From: Citrus sinensis
Lineage: Eukaryota; Streptophyta; Magnoliopsida; Sapindales; Rutaceae
NCBI RefSeq assembly: GCF_022201045.2
Contig: NC_068558.1
Span: 48,339,501 to 48,403,500 of the forward strand
Reading direction: 5' to 3'
DNA length: 64,000 nt
The notes under the pieces: model-generated
Told to the model about the DNA's origin: nothing
Seen by the model: the letters and a program-made list of their open reading frames with translations, nothing else
The model's database searches: none
Made by a program: the position numbers and the translations under genes
Shown here: positions 40,901 to 51,889 of the stretch, piece by piece
Numbering within the stretch: position 1 is the stretch's first letter
Layout: each line of letters begins with the position of its first letter

Positions 40901-42001
40901 CATTAACCATTAATTTTTAGTTTCATAAAAAGAAAGAAATGGAAAAAAAAAAAAAACACTTTTAAATCGTAAAAATCTTCGTACGGGGTAAAACTCACAC
41001 TTGGCAAATCACTGCTCAGTTTAACAATGCCAGTCTGGTTCACACTCTGTAGAGTCCAATTCACAGATTCAAATCACTTTACTTGCCCACATTCTTGGGC
41101 CATTGGAAGGACTGGCATGGACAAGCCATTTTGATGAAAGCGATGGGTTTGTACTTTGTGCTTCGAGTGAAAAAAGAAAAAAATTTGAGAGGCAAGAAGC
41201 TGTTGGGCTTTCACTTGAAGAAAAACAGTGATGGGCTTTGCTCTCTTTTCGAGTCCATTTCCGCACAAAGTTCCTGCGCTTGGGTCAAATTGCTTGCATG
41301 ATTTTATTGATTGGAAAGGGTGATCCAAGCTATCTTTCATCTCTGTCACTCTGCTTTGTAGTGGGCCTAGTGGCTGTGAACTTGGCAGGGCTGGTGCGAC
41401 TTTCGTTAAATTTAACTGTTGATGGATATTGATATTTGAGTATTGAGACAGTGCAATCACAAAACAAAATTGTTTGCCACTACTTCAAATGGGTCATCAG
41501 TTCTCTTGTACTCTTTCTCTTTAAAACAAATTAAACTCTTTTAAGTGTTTATTTCCATCAATATATGGTGAAGGCCAGTTCTTAAAGCATTAAGTATCAC
41601 GTCCCTCTCATAAAATTTTCACCAGCACCTCATCCGGTTGTTGTAATAATGTCACTGGATGCAGCTTAAATTTAGTGACTTTGTTGTGTTGAACTCATAA
41701 ACTCTTCTCCATTATCTTATGAAATCTACTATATAAAATTATTTTTCATTTGAAGTATTAAAAAAAAAAAGATTCCTAGTGAGAAGGGCTCGAGTCTCAG
41801 GTTCTCCTAAATATTATATTTGAGCCTAATTTAATACTGTATTTTCCATTCTTGTGATGGTGTGTTAGTGACTATTTTAACCTTTAATAACATGATGAAG
41901 TGTCATGTCCATTCCATATTGATTGCAAACGACAATCTGCACGATAGCCATTTAACATAGGTGTACAGTGTATACTCCATTTAATTTTCTGTTTTGCTGA
42001 T

Positions 42002-42008
42002 TATATAT
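42002..42008 (+). promoter_or_regulatory. Possible TATA box of the GDSL gene
   Basis: TATATAT about 165 bases before the ATG, in otherwise mixed sequence. Confidence 0.35.
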
Positions 42009-42173
42009 CCTGTTCTGTGTGGGAAATAGGAAAGCAAGTTTAGCTGCATTATGTGGTGCCCACGTCTCAGTCTCATTTCAGCCGGATGGGGATAATGGGA
42101 CATTGACATAATTCAACAGCAAAGCATCACCGAGATAACCTCTTTCAGGAACCATTCATCTCAACTTCAATAA

Positions 42174-44174
42174 ATGACAAGCCCCCAGTTTCAGAAAATC
42201 TTTGTCAGTTTCGGCAAATTTATAACGTTAGGGGTGGTGATGATGGCAATGTTGTGTGGTATCAGTGATTCAAAATGTGAATTTGAGGCCATATTCAACT
42301 TTGGAGACTCGAATTCAGACACTGGTGGGTTTTGGGCAGCGTTTCCGGCACAGTCCGGTCCCTTTGGCATGACCTACTTCAAGAGACCCGCTGGTCGCGC
42401 TTCTGATGGAAGGCTCATTGTTGATTTCTTAGGTAACAGTTAATTTGTAACTTCTCATCAGACGCTTAACTTTATGATCGATGCTCACCTTCCTACACTT
42501 ATGTTCAATTTTAGTCTTTCGATCGTTATCAGCAAAAATAATTTCTTCGCAGCACCTGTCTTGCCTTACCAAAACAACGAAAGTGAATTTTCTTATGGCT
42601 CTCTTTAGAACATTGCAAGAGAAACAAAGTCTTCTATTATTGAACACAGAAATGGGTTTCAGTAATTTGAAGAAAAGGTTCCATCGCCATAAGAAAATTC
42701 ACATGGGCAATTCTGCCTCACTGGGGTGCGGGGTAGGCATAGACTCCAATTATGCTTAGGTGAATCCAAAATACACGACAGGCGGTTCCATGAAAGTTTT
42801 GGCACTACATTGATTATTTAATCATCCAGGCTGGACCACCTGCATTATACTCGAGGCCGAAGAGTGCCACCACAATAATCTCTTTAACTTTCAGTGGTTG
42901 ATGAACCTCTACGAAGTTAATTTTTTATTTATTGGCAGCTCAAGCTCTAGGATTGCCGTTTCTGAGCCCGTATTTGCAATCAATTGGATCAGATTACAGG
43001 CATGGAGCCAACTATGCTACTTTGGCCTCTACTGTGCTTTTGCCCAACACTTCCCTGTTTGTTACCGGGATCAGTCCCTTTTCCCTAGCTATTCAACTCA
43101 ACCAAATGAAGGAATTCAAGGCTAGAGTTGATGAATTTCACTCCTCCTGTACAAGTGGTAAGTAGACACTAAATCAAGCTCTTATTTTAGATGACAAATT
43201 AATACGCTCCTGCAAACTTGATGACTAGAAATAAAAACTCTCTTTCATAGGTTCAACCAAGCTTCCTTCACCAGATATTTTCGGAAAATCTCTCTATACA
43301 TTTTACATTGGTCAGAATGATTTTACTTCCAATTTAGCAGCAATTGGCATAGGTGGAGTCAAGCAGTTTCTTCCTCAGGTGGTTTCACAAATCGCTGGCA
43401 CAGTCAAGGTGATGGCACTAATTGGGCCGGCCACGCCATGTCATGGGGCGGAATTCTAAAATCCACCCCCAATTAATTAAATAATTCCGTGTTTCCTTTC
43501 AACGTTAAATTGGTGACATTTGCTTCATCAAATTTACGCAGGAGCTGTATGCTTTAGGTGGGCGCACATTTTTGGTGTTGAATCTTGCCCCGATTGGCTG
43601 TTACCCTGCATTTTTGGTTCAGCTTCCTCATTCAAGTTCGGACTTGGACGCGTACGGTTGCATGATCTCTTACAACAATGCCGTCTTGGATTACAATAAC
43701 ATGTTGAAGGAAGCTCTAGCACAAACCAGAAGAAATCTTCCCAATGCTTCCCTCATTTGCGTTGACACTCACCCTGTGTTACTAAAACTGTTCCAAAATC
43801 CCACATCACACGGTACGGTGTTTTGCTAAAAAATGGTCAGAGTTTTTCTGATTGACCTTGGGCAAAATAAAAAAAAAAAAAAAAAAAAAAAAAAATTGTG
43901 GGCAGGGCTTAAGTATGGTACCCAGGCTTGTTGTGGGCATGGTGATGGTGCCTATAATTTTGATGCTAAAGTTTTCTGCGGAAATACGAAGGTTATTAAT
44001 GGAAGCACTGTAACAGCCACAGCTTGCAGCGACCCACAAGATTATGTTAGCTGGGATGGAATACATGCTACAGAAGCTGCAAATAAGCTTACTACATGGG
44101 CCATCCTTAATGGCTCTTATTTTGATCCTCCGTTTCCACTTCACCAGCTCTGTGACCTCAACCCCATTGGCTGA
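42174..44174 (+). CDS. GDSL-type esterase/lipase, secreted
   Basis: Five exons: 42174-42432, 42939-43157, 43251-43408, 43542-43812 and 43906-44174, giving 391 residues, a normal length for plant GDSL enzymes. A hydrophobic signal segment (about residues 14-30) points to secretion. Block I is FNFGDSNSDTGG with Ser46 as the likely nucleophile (GDSN in place of GDSL is usual in plants). Block III is GQND (180-183), and block V is DGIHAT with Asp353 and His356. The sequence resembles ENOD8 and alpha-L-fucosidase-like members. Substrate unknown. An unusually long A-run (about 43869-43896) sits in the last intron just before the acceptor. It converges with the DUF1191 gene. Confidence 0.94.
43869..43896. 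repeat. Poly(A) run in GDSL intron 4
   Basis: Nearly 30 uninterrupted A bases end about 10 bases before the TGTGGGCAG splice acceptor. This is an odd place for an A-tract, since plant acceptors are usually preceded by T-rich sequence. Confidence 0.85.
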
Positions 44175-44177
44175 ACT

Positions 44178-44578
44178 AATCATTTTGAATTAGTATTTAA
44201 TCTTACAGTTAATAAAAAATCAAGTGCTTTAAATTAGTAAAAAAGCAAGTGCTTTATTTGTTGTAAAACTTTCTTTCTAATAGCAATTCGGTATTGGTTC
44301 AGTTGAATTAAACGAGTGCATCAGAAGTCTCTGTATTTTTAATAGCAGTTCGGTTTTTGGTTCAGCATAAGAGCCAAGCACCAAAATTTTTCAAGCAAGA
44401 TTAGTAGCGCTTTTTAATCACATAAATCCATCAATTCTTTCAATCATAATACGAGAAAAAACAATGAGAACCGAAAACTTGCAATAACTTTTCAGAGATG
44501 GGCCTAATTCCAAAAAACAATGATTATCTTGGCTTGTGAAAAAAAAGGGGCAAAAATGTACAAAAAGAAGTAACATCA
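44178..44578. other. Convergent 3' region between GDSL and DUF1191 genes
   Basis: About 400 bases with no gene. It contains imperfect repeats of AAGTGCTTTAAATTAG/AAGTGCTTTATTTG and of GCA(A/G)TTCGGT(A/T)TTTGGTTCAG. It probably holds both 3' UTRs. Confidence 0.5.
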
Positions 44579-44581
44579 ATT

Positions 44582-45490
44582 TCAGGGAACATACTCATGC
44601 TCAAGAGCTGGCTGAGTTCGTATCATTGATGCCGAAGGCATTCTACTTCTTCCAATCCATGTTGTATCTAAAGGCTCTGCCTTTTCAGATTCACTCTCCA
44701 TTTTTCTGATCATCTTCCTCCTCACTAGCTTATAAGTAGCCACCCCAACCAAAATCAGCAAAGCTAACCCACCAAATCCAGCCACAAAACCTATCACCCA
44801 CGACTTCCATGACCTCTCGTCCTTGGTCTTAGGCGACGGTGGCAGCGGCCGTGGAGGCTGAGGTTGAAATGGAATAACTACTGAAAAATGTCCTGGACCT
44901 TTTGCCACACATTCATTGGGCGTGGTCATGTTGCTAAATTCGACTGACATACCGGCTCCGAATTTGACACATTTTAGCGTCACGTTTTTATCTTTTAACC
45001 CAATGTCAGGAAACAGAATCGAAACAGGATCTCCCGAGACAATGAGTGTCAGCTCCTCATTGCTTAATGTGCTTGGATTCGAAGCATCAAAAGCACTGAA
45101 GCCAACAACGGGAGCAACCAAAGAATGATTGGGGACTTGATAGTAATGAGAAGACCAATTTCCTAAATTTTCATTGAGTAAAGCAATTCTCTTCACAAAA
45201 GGCAGTGCAATAACTCTTGGTGGGATACGAAGAGAACTGAAATTCACTCCTGTTGCCCAAAATTCCCTGCTTCGTATTCTAATAACAGAAACTTGCATGC
45301 CGGAAGAGTTTGAAGGCAGAGAAAGATTGTAAAAATGACCCGTATGATGCTTTGATAGGGTTTCATTTGCGTAACTATGAAATAGTTCTTGTAAATATAC
45401 AGGATCATAGCTCTTTGTGTCACCGGCCATTGACAATAACAATAAAGAAAAGAATACAGGGATGATTAGCCAACTTTCGTAGAACCCCAT
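44582..45490 (-). CDS. DUF1191 single-pass membrane protein
   Basis: Single-exon protein of 302 residues. An N-terminal signal peptide (about 8-22, IIPVFFSLLLLSMAG) is followed by an extracellular-type domain with several N-glycosylation sites (NLSLPSNSS, NFS, NWSS), a Pro-rich stem (QPQPPRPLPPSP), one membrane helix (about 228-250, containing VIGFVAGFGGLALLILVGV), and a short basic, Ser-rich cytosolic tail. This layout matches the plant DUF1191 family, whose function is not known. The start is the ATG at 45490; the frame continues to a GTG at 45550, which is not a likely start. Confidence 0.85.
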   Translation of the reverse strand: MGFYESWLIIPVFFSLLLLSMAGDTKSYDPVYLQELFHSYANETLSKHHTGHFYNLSLPSNSSGMQVSVIRIRSREFWATGVNFSSLRIPPRVIALPFVKRIALLNENLGNWSSHYYQVPNHSLVAPVVGFSAFDASNPSTLSNEELTLIVSGDPVSILFPDIGLKDKNVTLKCVKFGAGMSVEFSNMTTPNECVAKGPGHFSVVIPFQPQPPRPLPPSPKTKDERSWKSWVIGFVAGFGGLALLILVGVATYKLVRRKMIRKMESESEKAEPLDTTWIGRSRMPSASMIRTQPALEHEYVP

Positions 45491-46489
45491 CAAGGCCTGC
45501 TTGTGTTTTTCATTTTCATGTTGAATGATTTTCAACAAGAAACCAATCACAAAGAAGATTCATCCTTTTATCATTCGAAGAGAAAGTAAATAAAGAAATA
45601 TATACATGTACTATTGTTGACCAAAAACAGATGCTTTCTCCTTGTTGTATAAAACAGGAAAAGGGAGCAAACCCAGGATCTCAAAAATCGACAAGATGCC
45701 TTCTTAATACAAACTTTTTGAGCAAATGGGTGGAATATTGCATGTAAGGTAAACCAAATTCGCAAGACCAAAAGGGAATCTGCTTTGAAAATAATAAGGA
45801 GATCTCAAGTCTGAATTCTTCAAAATGTTTTTAATTCGTCGCGATCTTCTTGGCATTGCCTAAGAATTAGAAGGTGAGTGGCTGAGTTGGAGAGGATAAT
45901 GGAGATTCCAGCAAGATTAATGAATAAAGGTCTGCATGCTTTTAATATACAATATAATGATGAGTAAACAAAGCCAACGTAAGATTTTGTTATCATTATT
46001 ATTATTATTAAGAAGGACAAAAGTAACTAAACCATTTTGAGGGGCTTTCCATTAATTTAATTAGTTGTTAGGTATTTTTGTTATTAATTTTTTTGATTCT
46101 TAGTCACTAGTCAGTTGGGTCAGTTGATTATTGGTTGTGATCGTTGAGACAGAGGGTGCCATCAAAGGCGTACATTTGACACAAGCGTTACAGCTCTAAA
46201 AGTGGATTCCACCCCCACCTTCCTTTTTTGACATTGATTTGGGCAAACTCTGATTTGTCATAGTTCTCTAACCAGATAAAACTATATAATCTTATCATTG
46301 ACTTAACATTATAATTATTTATGATAATTAGTGACCAATTGTAAAATACCCTAAGATGTCGACTCTTTTTTTTTTTCTTTTTTTTCTGGTGATAGTCGAT
46401 TCTCTTCATTAATTTCAATATCTTCTGTAAGTTTCCATGAGAAAAAGCAATAGAGTTCAATTGTTTACGTCACAGGGCTGGCAAATGGC

Positions 46490-46492
<3 letters not shown>

Positions 46493-46529
<37 letters not shown>
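46493..46529. repeat. (TTA)n microsatellite
   Basis: About 12 uninterrupted ATT/TTA triplets. Confidence 0.95.
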
Positions 46530-46531
<2 letters not shown>

Positions 46532-47559
46532 TGTAGTTGCCGTTAATATTGGCTTCCATACAGGTTTCGTGAACGGCCGGCTCTTAATAGCGAGACACGT
46601 GTAAAGTGATGCGATTGTGGATGGAAATTCTGCAAGAGATATTGAACAAGACAAATGGTTAAGAATAATAGAATATTGGACCTCCCAGTCTGGTTGCTTG
46701 ACCGGCCCACGATGTTATTTCACAGCTGTGGCGCACCCACAACCCAGACCACCTCAATTCCCCGCAACTTGCAACCTAATACGACTGTCCCTTCAATTAT
46801 CCTATTACAATTTTAACGAGGTTATGATTATTTGTATTCCAGAAATTATTTTAAATATTTTATTATTCTATATAATTATATTTTAAATTAAAAAATTAAA
46901 TTTTACTTTCTACACTCTTAAAAATATCAACAAACACCTTACTTAAATTATTTAAATTAACTTACTCAACACCAATCAAATTATCTAGCACACCCAAAAT
47001 AAACTAAGAACAATTGTATACTGGAATCAAATTAATTAACATAACAATTGAAAAAAAAAAAAAAGAAAGCCATTTGGCTCCCCCAAAAAAAAAGGTAGAA
47101 GCAAAAAAATAAATAGACGAAGGAAGAGAAGAAGTTTAAGAAAAAGAAGGAAAAAAAAAAAGACAAAGAAGCGGAAAGAGAAGACTACAAAAAAAATATT
47201 TATCTTTTGTTTGGAAAATTAAAAAGAAAATATATGCTCAAAATATATTAAAAGTATTGATTTGCTCATTGTTTTACTAAAATTGTCTAAGAGATTGGAA
47301 ATAAATTTTTTAGAGTCTATAGTAAGAGAATTATCTATTGAATAGTGAATGTGTTATATGAGCGTTCAAAGTAATTATATTATGTTAGTTTATGGGAGAG
47401 AGTCCTCATTACTAATTCATATGATGGGTATTTTTGTAATAAAATATTTTAAAAAATAAGAGTATTCAAAGTAATTTATAAAGTACAAATACCAAAATGA
47501 CCTCAACCTTTTAATAATTTATTATTTTACAAATTAACAACATAAATAAACACAAAAAA

Positions 47560-48829
47560 GAATAATTTGAAATATTATTAATGAAAGGTTTAAAAGGTAT
47601 ATAATAAGCTAAAATAACTGGCATGTTTAAACCAATAGCTATTAAATTATAGTCCTTCTCAAATTAAATAAATAATCTTAAATCCTAATTAAACTAGAAT
47701 TGAAAAAAAAAACTCAAAAAAAAACTTACTAAAATATGATAAATCCTAATAAAAAACTAACGACTAATTTGGCTCAAATATTGTTATTTCTAATATATTT
47801 AACCTAGACACTTCCTACATCAATCTCTTCCTCTCTTTTTTTTTTTTAAAAAAAAACTCTTCATTAAGTTTTGATACAAATAAAATATATATGGAGGATG
47901 AAACTTATACTGAAGGAGAAAGTAATATTGCAATGCAAACATATAGAACTTTGCATAAACTTTTCTTGAAATTTGAAAGAATCTGCACTTCAATTTCTTC
48001 TTACTTTTTGTTCTGATTCTTCTAAAAGATGCAAATTTGCAAAATTAATCGATTAAAAGACCTCTTTTAACATTTCTCATGCTTTGCTCAACGTGCTCCC
48101 GATTGAATTTTTCCTTTTAAGCTAAATCTTATTCAAGTACAGCTTTATTGTCTTCAAAATAAATAGATAGAACCATATCAATTATCTTGGAGAGATTCTC
48201 TTCAAGAATAATTCTTGAATCTTCATCTTCAATCATATCATCCTTGATAACAATTGATGTCTCTTCAACTTAAGTTTCTTAAACATCTTCAATTGTATTA
48301 GGCTCAACACTCAAATCAATATTAAAAGTTGTATCTTTTGTGTAATTTTGGGTATTATTTTCTGATACTTATAGGTTTGTTGTTGGCTAAAATTGAAGCG
48401 GTAGTAGTCATTTTGAATATTCTCTCATCAGAGTTTTCAATGTCTTAATTAAACACTGCATCGATTGCAATGCCTTCATTCGATCTTTTAGTGCCTTTGC
48501 TGATTGTTCAAGATTTTTTATCATACAAACTTCGAAACTTTCTCTAAAAGGTGAATAATTTGAAAGGAAGTAGTTTGAAATATTTTTAATAAAAGTTCTG
48601 AAAGGTGTATAATAAACTAACATAGCAAGCCTATTTATAATAAGTAACTATTATATTTTAGTCCTTCTCAAATTAGACAATAATCTTAAATTCTAACTAA
48701 ATTAAAATAATAAATACAACTTAAATAAGTTTATTAAAGTAAAATAAATCTTAATAAAATACTAAAGACTAATTAACCTGAAATACTATAATTACTAATA
48801 TATTTTACCCATATACTTCCGAAATTAAC
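47560..48829 (-). mobile_element. Small broken LTR retrotransposon relic (TRIM-like)
   Basis: Two diverged direct repeats of about 270 bases (48553-48829 and 47560-47822) flank about 730 bases. On the minus strand each repeat begins TG, the first has a TATAAATAGG promoter-like word and ends in CA, and a purine-rich tract lies just before the second (47823-47845). The interior has only scraps of coding-like sequence. I see no target duplication. The marked divergence of the two repeats indicates an old insertion. The small size fits a non-autonomous TRIM-like element; the Copia-like look of the repeats is only an impression. It is broken. Confidence 0.55.
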
Positions 48830-49018
48830 ATTGAATCAAATTTAAATTTAAAAAGGAATTAAAAAAGTCAAATACGTCGTAGCAGACAAGTCGGTTATTT
48901 TAATTTAAAATGGACGACATATATCTCTAGCAATATGCTTGCTTTTGGATACGTCTTAGAGACCCCTCAAACGTGGATTTCAGATAGAGAATCAACCAAT
49001 CAGAATCTCAACTCTATC

Positions 49019-49024
49019 CACGTG
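49019..49024. promoter_or_regulatory. G-box in the CURT1A promoter
   Basis: CACGTG about 120 bases before the CURT1A ATG, with a CCAAT word about 25 bases upstream. G-boxes are common in promoters of light-regulated chloroplast genes. Confidence 0.5.
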
Positions 49025-49145
49025 TCAGCAAATGAATCTGTGTCCGAAATAGAGCAAAGAAAATCTCATCACCGCACCGGATAAACCAAACCAAGCATTA
49101 CAAATCGAAAAGAAAAAGAAAGAACACCACAAATCAAAAGTATCA

Positions 49146-50754
49146 ATGGCAGCGACGGCGTACGCGGCGGTGTTAACTCCACGTGTCCCCTCAACCACCA
49201 CCGTCAAAGTCAAATCTTCTCACTGCTTTGCTCTTCCCTGCCTCCCTCCTCGTTCGTCAACGCCACCATTCTCTTCTTCCATTAAACAAGTTTCAGGTAT
49301 TGGTTGCTATCCTACTCGCACTTGTTACTCTGAATTTTGTATTGTACCTTTCTTGTATCTACGGGCTTGCAATTTGTACGCTGTCGTGCATATTCTGATT
49401 TTATGGTGAAAAAAATTAACCAGAGACAATAGTTTAGAACTTTAGAAGGGAAAAATACACACACGCGCGCACAGAGACAGATATATATTATGATTTTGGT
49501 AGGGTTGGTTCAGTTTGACTGACATAAGCACGTAGATTAGTTGCTATACAGAAAATGGATTGGTTTTAGTGTTCATACAAATGACCTCACTATCAAGTGG
49601 AAGCGCAGTGGACGGGATGGTTATTGCTTGTGACTAGTAGTCCCTGATATCTATTATTTTTCTGCTCAATGCAAACCATGTTAGTCTATATTTTGCTTGA
49701 CACATTCCGCATTAAACTATGATTTTGAGCTTCTCTAATTGCCGGTTTCCCCTTTGCATGCTCTTGTTTTTCTATATGTTTCCCATTTCATAATTGAGCT
49801 AATTTATCTTTCATTAATTTGTTTGTAAATATTTTTGTTTAGTGTTTCTAAACAATATGCTTATTGATACTTTTCCTTTCAATTAGAGTCGAGAAGGTTT
49901 CCTTTGCTTCAGGTTAGAGCCTCTTCCTCAGAAGAGACATCCACAGTTGATGCAGATGAACTTTTTTCAGACTTGAAGGAAAAGGTAAGAATCAAGATTC
50001 AAGAGGGTACCAATGAGAATAGATTGATGTGGAGATGCTTTTCTAGCTTCTTGTAATTTGATTTCATGATCAGTTAGATTTGGTGATTGATGTTGGTTAC
50101 GTTTATTAGTGGGATGCCATTGAAAACAAGTCCACGGTACTTCTCTATGGAGGTGGGGCAATAGTGGCTGTTTGGTTATCCTCAACTATTGTTGGTGCCA
50201 TCAATTCAGTGCCTTTGGTATGCAATTTCCAGATTAGCTTACCCCTTTCTTTCTTCGTCATGTTTAGGAGATGAACCTTTCAAGTTCTTGACAGTAAATT
50301 AGCATATGCCTTACTTCATATTAATGAACCAGTCTGAAATGTCTTTCTTATGTTGTCAGCTTCCCAAACTCTTGGAGTTGATTGGACTTGGTTATACTGG
50401 ATGGTTTGTCTACAGATACCTTCTCTTCAAGGTAAGATTAAGAGACTGCAAAAGCTCACATGCATTTAGTTAGTTCTTGTTTCCTTTATTGCTAAGCTAT
50501 TAATTCATGACGTTTTGATTACGGAGTAGATTAGATTACTTTCTGGAACCTAACATTTTGATTGCGGAGTAGATTGCTTTCTGGAACCTAACAGATTAAT
50601 TGAATTTGAGAAATTTATGTCATCTGTTTCATTAGAGATTCTGCATCTAAGATGGTTAATATTTTAACAAATTGATTTGTTTTCCCAGTCAAGCAGAAAA
50701 GAACTAGCCACGGATATTGAAGCACTGAAGAAGAAGATTGCTGGAACTGAATAG
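49146..50754 (+). CDS. CURT1A: CURVATURE THYLAKOID 1A, chloroplast
   Basis: Five exons: 49146-49296, 49887-49984, 50110-50217, 50360-50431 and 50689-50754. They give 164 residues, matching Arabidopsis CURT1A in length. Residues 1 to about 60 are a Ser/Thr-rich chloroplast transit peptide (MAATAYAAVLTPRVP). The mature protein has an amphipathic N-terminal helix (ADELFSDLKEKWDAIENK), two membrane helices (about 92-113 and 122-143) and a C-terminal amphipathic helix (ELATDIEALKKKIAG). CURT1 proteins oligomerise at grana margins and bend thylakoid membranes. All splice sites are GT-AG. A G-box lies in the promoter. A MULE transposon inserted 495 bases after the stop. Confidence 0.95.
50513..50592 (+). 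repeat. Tandem duplication in CURT1A intron 4
   Basis: Two adjacent units of about 43 and 37 bases both begin TTTTGATT(A/G)CGGAGTAGAT and end CTTTCTGGAACCTAACA. Confidence 0.85.
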
Positions 50755-50756
50755 AT

Positions 50757-51249
50757 TGTACATTCTGGAGGCAATTCATGTTTGTCCCTGATAGTCATTT
50801 ATTTTGGTCCTCTATCATTGCATATGAGGCACTTGTATCCTGTAGAGTAGGCTGCGTACGGATTCGTTTTATCCCTGTATTTTCCAGTATATCCCTGGAA
50901 TAAGAGATTTGACAAAGTTATGTGTATGTCCAGGCATGATTGCTTCTGTGGTTTAGATCCAGAAGCAGATTCACTTTTTCCAGCAAAATACATGCTTCAT
51001 AAAATCTGTATCAAACTATTCACAAGTAACACAAACGTGCTTGTGATTGTCTCGTCGATGTGCAACTTTTGAGTAGCCTGAGTACTAGTGAAGGCAATCA
51101 ACTACCCAGCTTCGGCAGAAGGATGGGGAGAGGCATTTAACTTGGGCAGAAAAAAGTCCGCTTGGTTTTTTTGAAACAGAAAACCTCATGCCCCAATCCC
51201 AATCCCTTGCTCGAAAGGGGCGAGCCAGCATTGATATCAGAATAAGAGT
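50757..51249. other. CURT1A 3' UTR and flank up to the MULE
   Basis: About 490 bases with no gene. The first part is the probable 3' UTR. The last nine bases (51241-51249, AATAAGAGT) are the left copy of the MULE target duplication. Confidence 0.6.
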
Positions 51250-51330
51250 GGGAAATTTACAAAAATAACCATTAATATTTTATTATTTTCGTAATTAACC
51301 CTCTCAACTTTTTTCTATCAACATTAGCCA
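51250..51330 (+). repeat. Left terminal inverted repeat of the MULE
   Basis: Pairs with 58549-58629. The two agree best in the first 21 bases and at 51315-51330, with looser similarity between and for about 30 bases further inward. Confidence 0.8.
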
Positions 51331-51574
51331 AACACAAGCCTTTCTTCCCAAATTACCCTTCTTTACAGAACAAAACCAACATTGTTTCTCCCATCTCGCC
51401 AAACCAAAAGCAGCTTTTCATTCTTGAATCATAAGCCAACGGCGACCGCAAAAGACAACTGTAAAAGTGATATCCGATCATAATCTATCCAAATTCAACA
51501 CAAATCGACGTCACTTACTGGTATGAATTATTTTCTGAACTTACTGAACTGAGTCGGGTGAATCTGAATCTGGC

Positions 51575-51812
51575 GACAGGCTGCCTGTCGCAGCAAAACT
51601 TGGTGCGACAGGCACCCTGTCGCAACAGCTTTGGTGCGACAGGCAGCCTGTCGCACCAGGTGTGGTGCGACAGGCACCCTGTAGCACCAGGTTGGGTGCG
51701 ACAGGCACGCTGGCGCACCAGGTTTTGTGCGACAGGCACCCTGTCGCACCAGGTTTGGTGCGACAGGCACCCTGTCGCACCAAGCTTCGGGCGACAGGTT
51801 GCCTGTCGCACC
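51575..51812 (+). repeat. Subterminal array of eight 31-bp palindromic repeats, left end
   Basis: Eight units start GACAGG with a spacing of 31-32 bases. Each carries an inverted core such as GCGACAGGCACCCTGTCGC followed by a spacer like ACCAGGTTTGGT, which is itself loosely symmetric. Units differ at a few positions. The array ends 78 bases before the transposase ATG, so it lies in the promoter or leader. Similar units occur at 58034-58140. Overlapping open frames here on both strands are a by-product of the repeat. Confidence 0.93.
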
Positions 51813-51889
51813 CACTCTTGGAGATTTATTAAAATTGTATTATTTTAATTAGGACTGAAATAAAATATTTTTTTTTAATTTCAGGCTTA

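Larger units (their letters stand above)
34560..42000. other. Long intergenic spacer between bZIP and GDSL genes
   Basis: No gene is seen over about 7.5 kb. It holds the bZIP promoter (34500-34760), a second MITE copy (35864-36047), a SINE (36277-36629), a (TA)n microsatellite (37279-37312), a GAT/ATC hairpin (37940-37987), very AT-rich sequence, and a G+C-richer ACGT-rich block (39380-40660). Short open frames at 38990-39244 and 41074-41460 show no family resemblance. Confidence 0.5.
45500..49140. other. Spacer with an old LTR element and microsatellites
   Basis: 45500-46060 is the likely DUF1191 leader and promoter. A (TTA)n microsatellite is at 46493-46529. 46830-47560 is A-rich. A broken LTR element is at 47560-48829. 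48880-49140 is the CURT1A promoter. No host gene is seen. Confidence 0.5.

Noticed and set aside
41780-41820. GGCTCGAGTCTC B-box-like word, possible second SINE
   Set aside because: No convincing A box, tail or target duplication was found.
45491-45550. Upstream extension of the DUF1191 protein
   Set aside because: It would start with GTG and place charged residues before the signal peptide; the ATG at 45490 fits better.
51575-51812. Regular 31-bp repeats that resemble a CRISPR array
   Set aside because: This is a plant transposon; the units are directly adjacent with no unique spacers and lie inside MULE ends.
51515-51848. Several overlapping open frames of 80-98 codons on both strands, with Cys/Arg/Thr-rich repeats
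   Set aside because: They arise from the 31-bp palindromic array; all frames stay open by repetition. Not genes.
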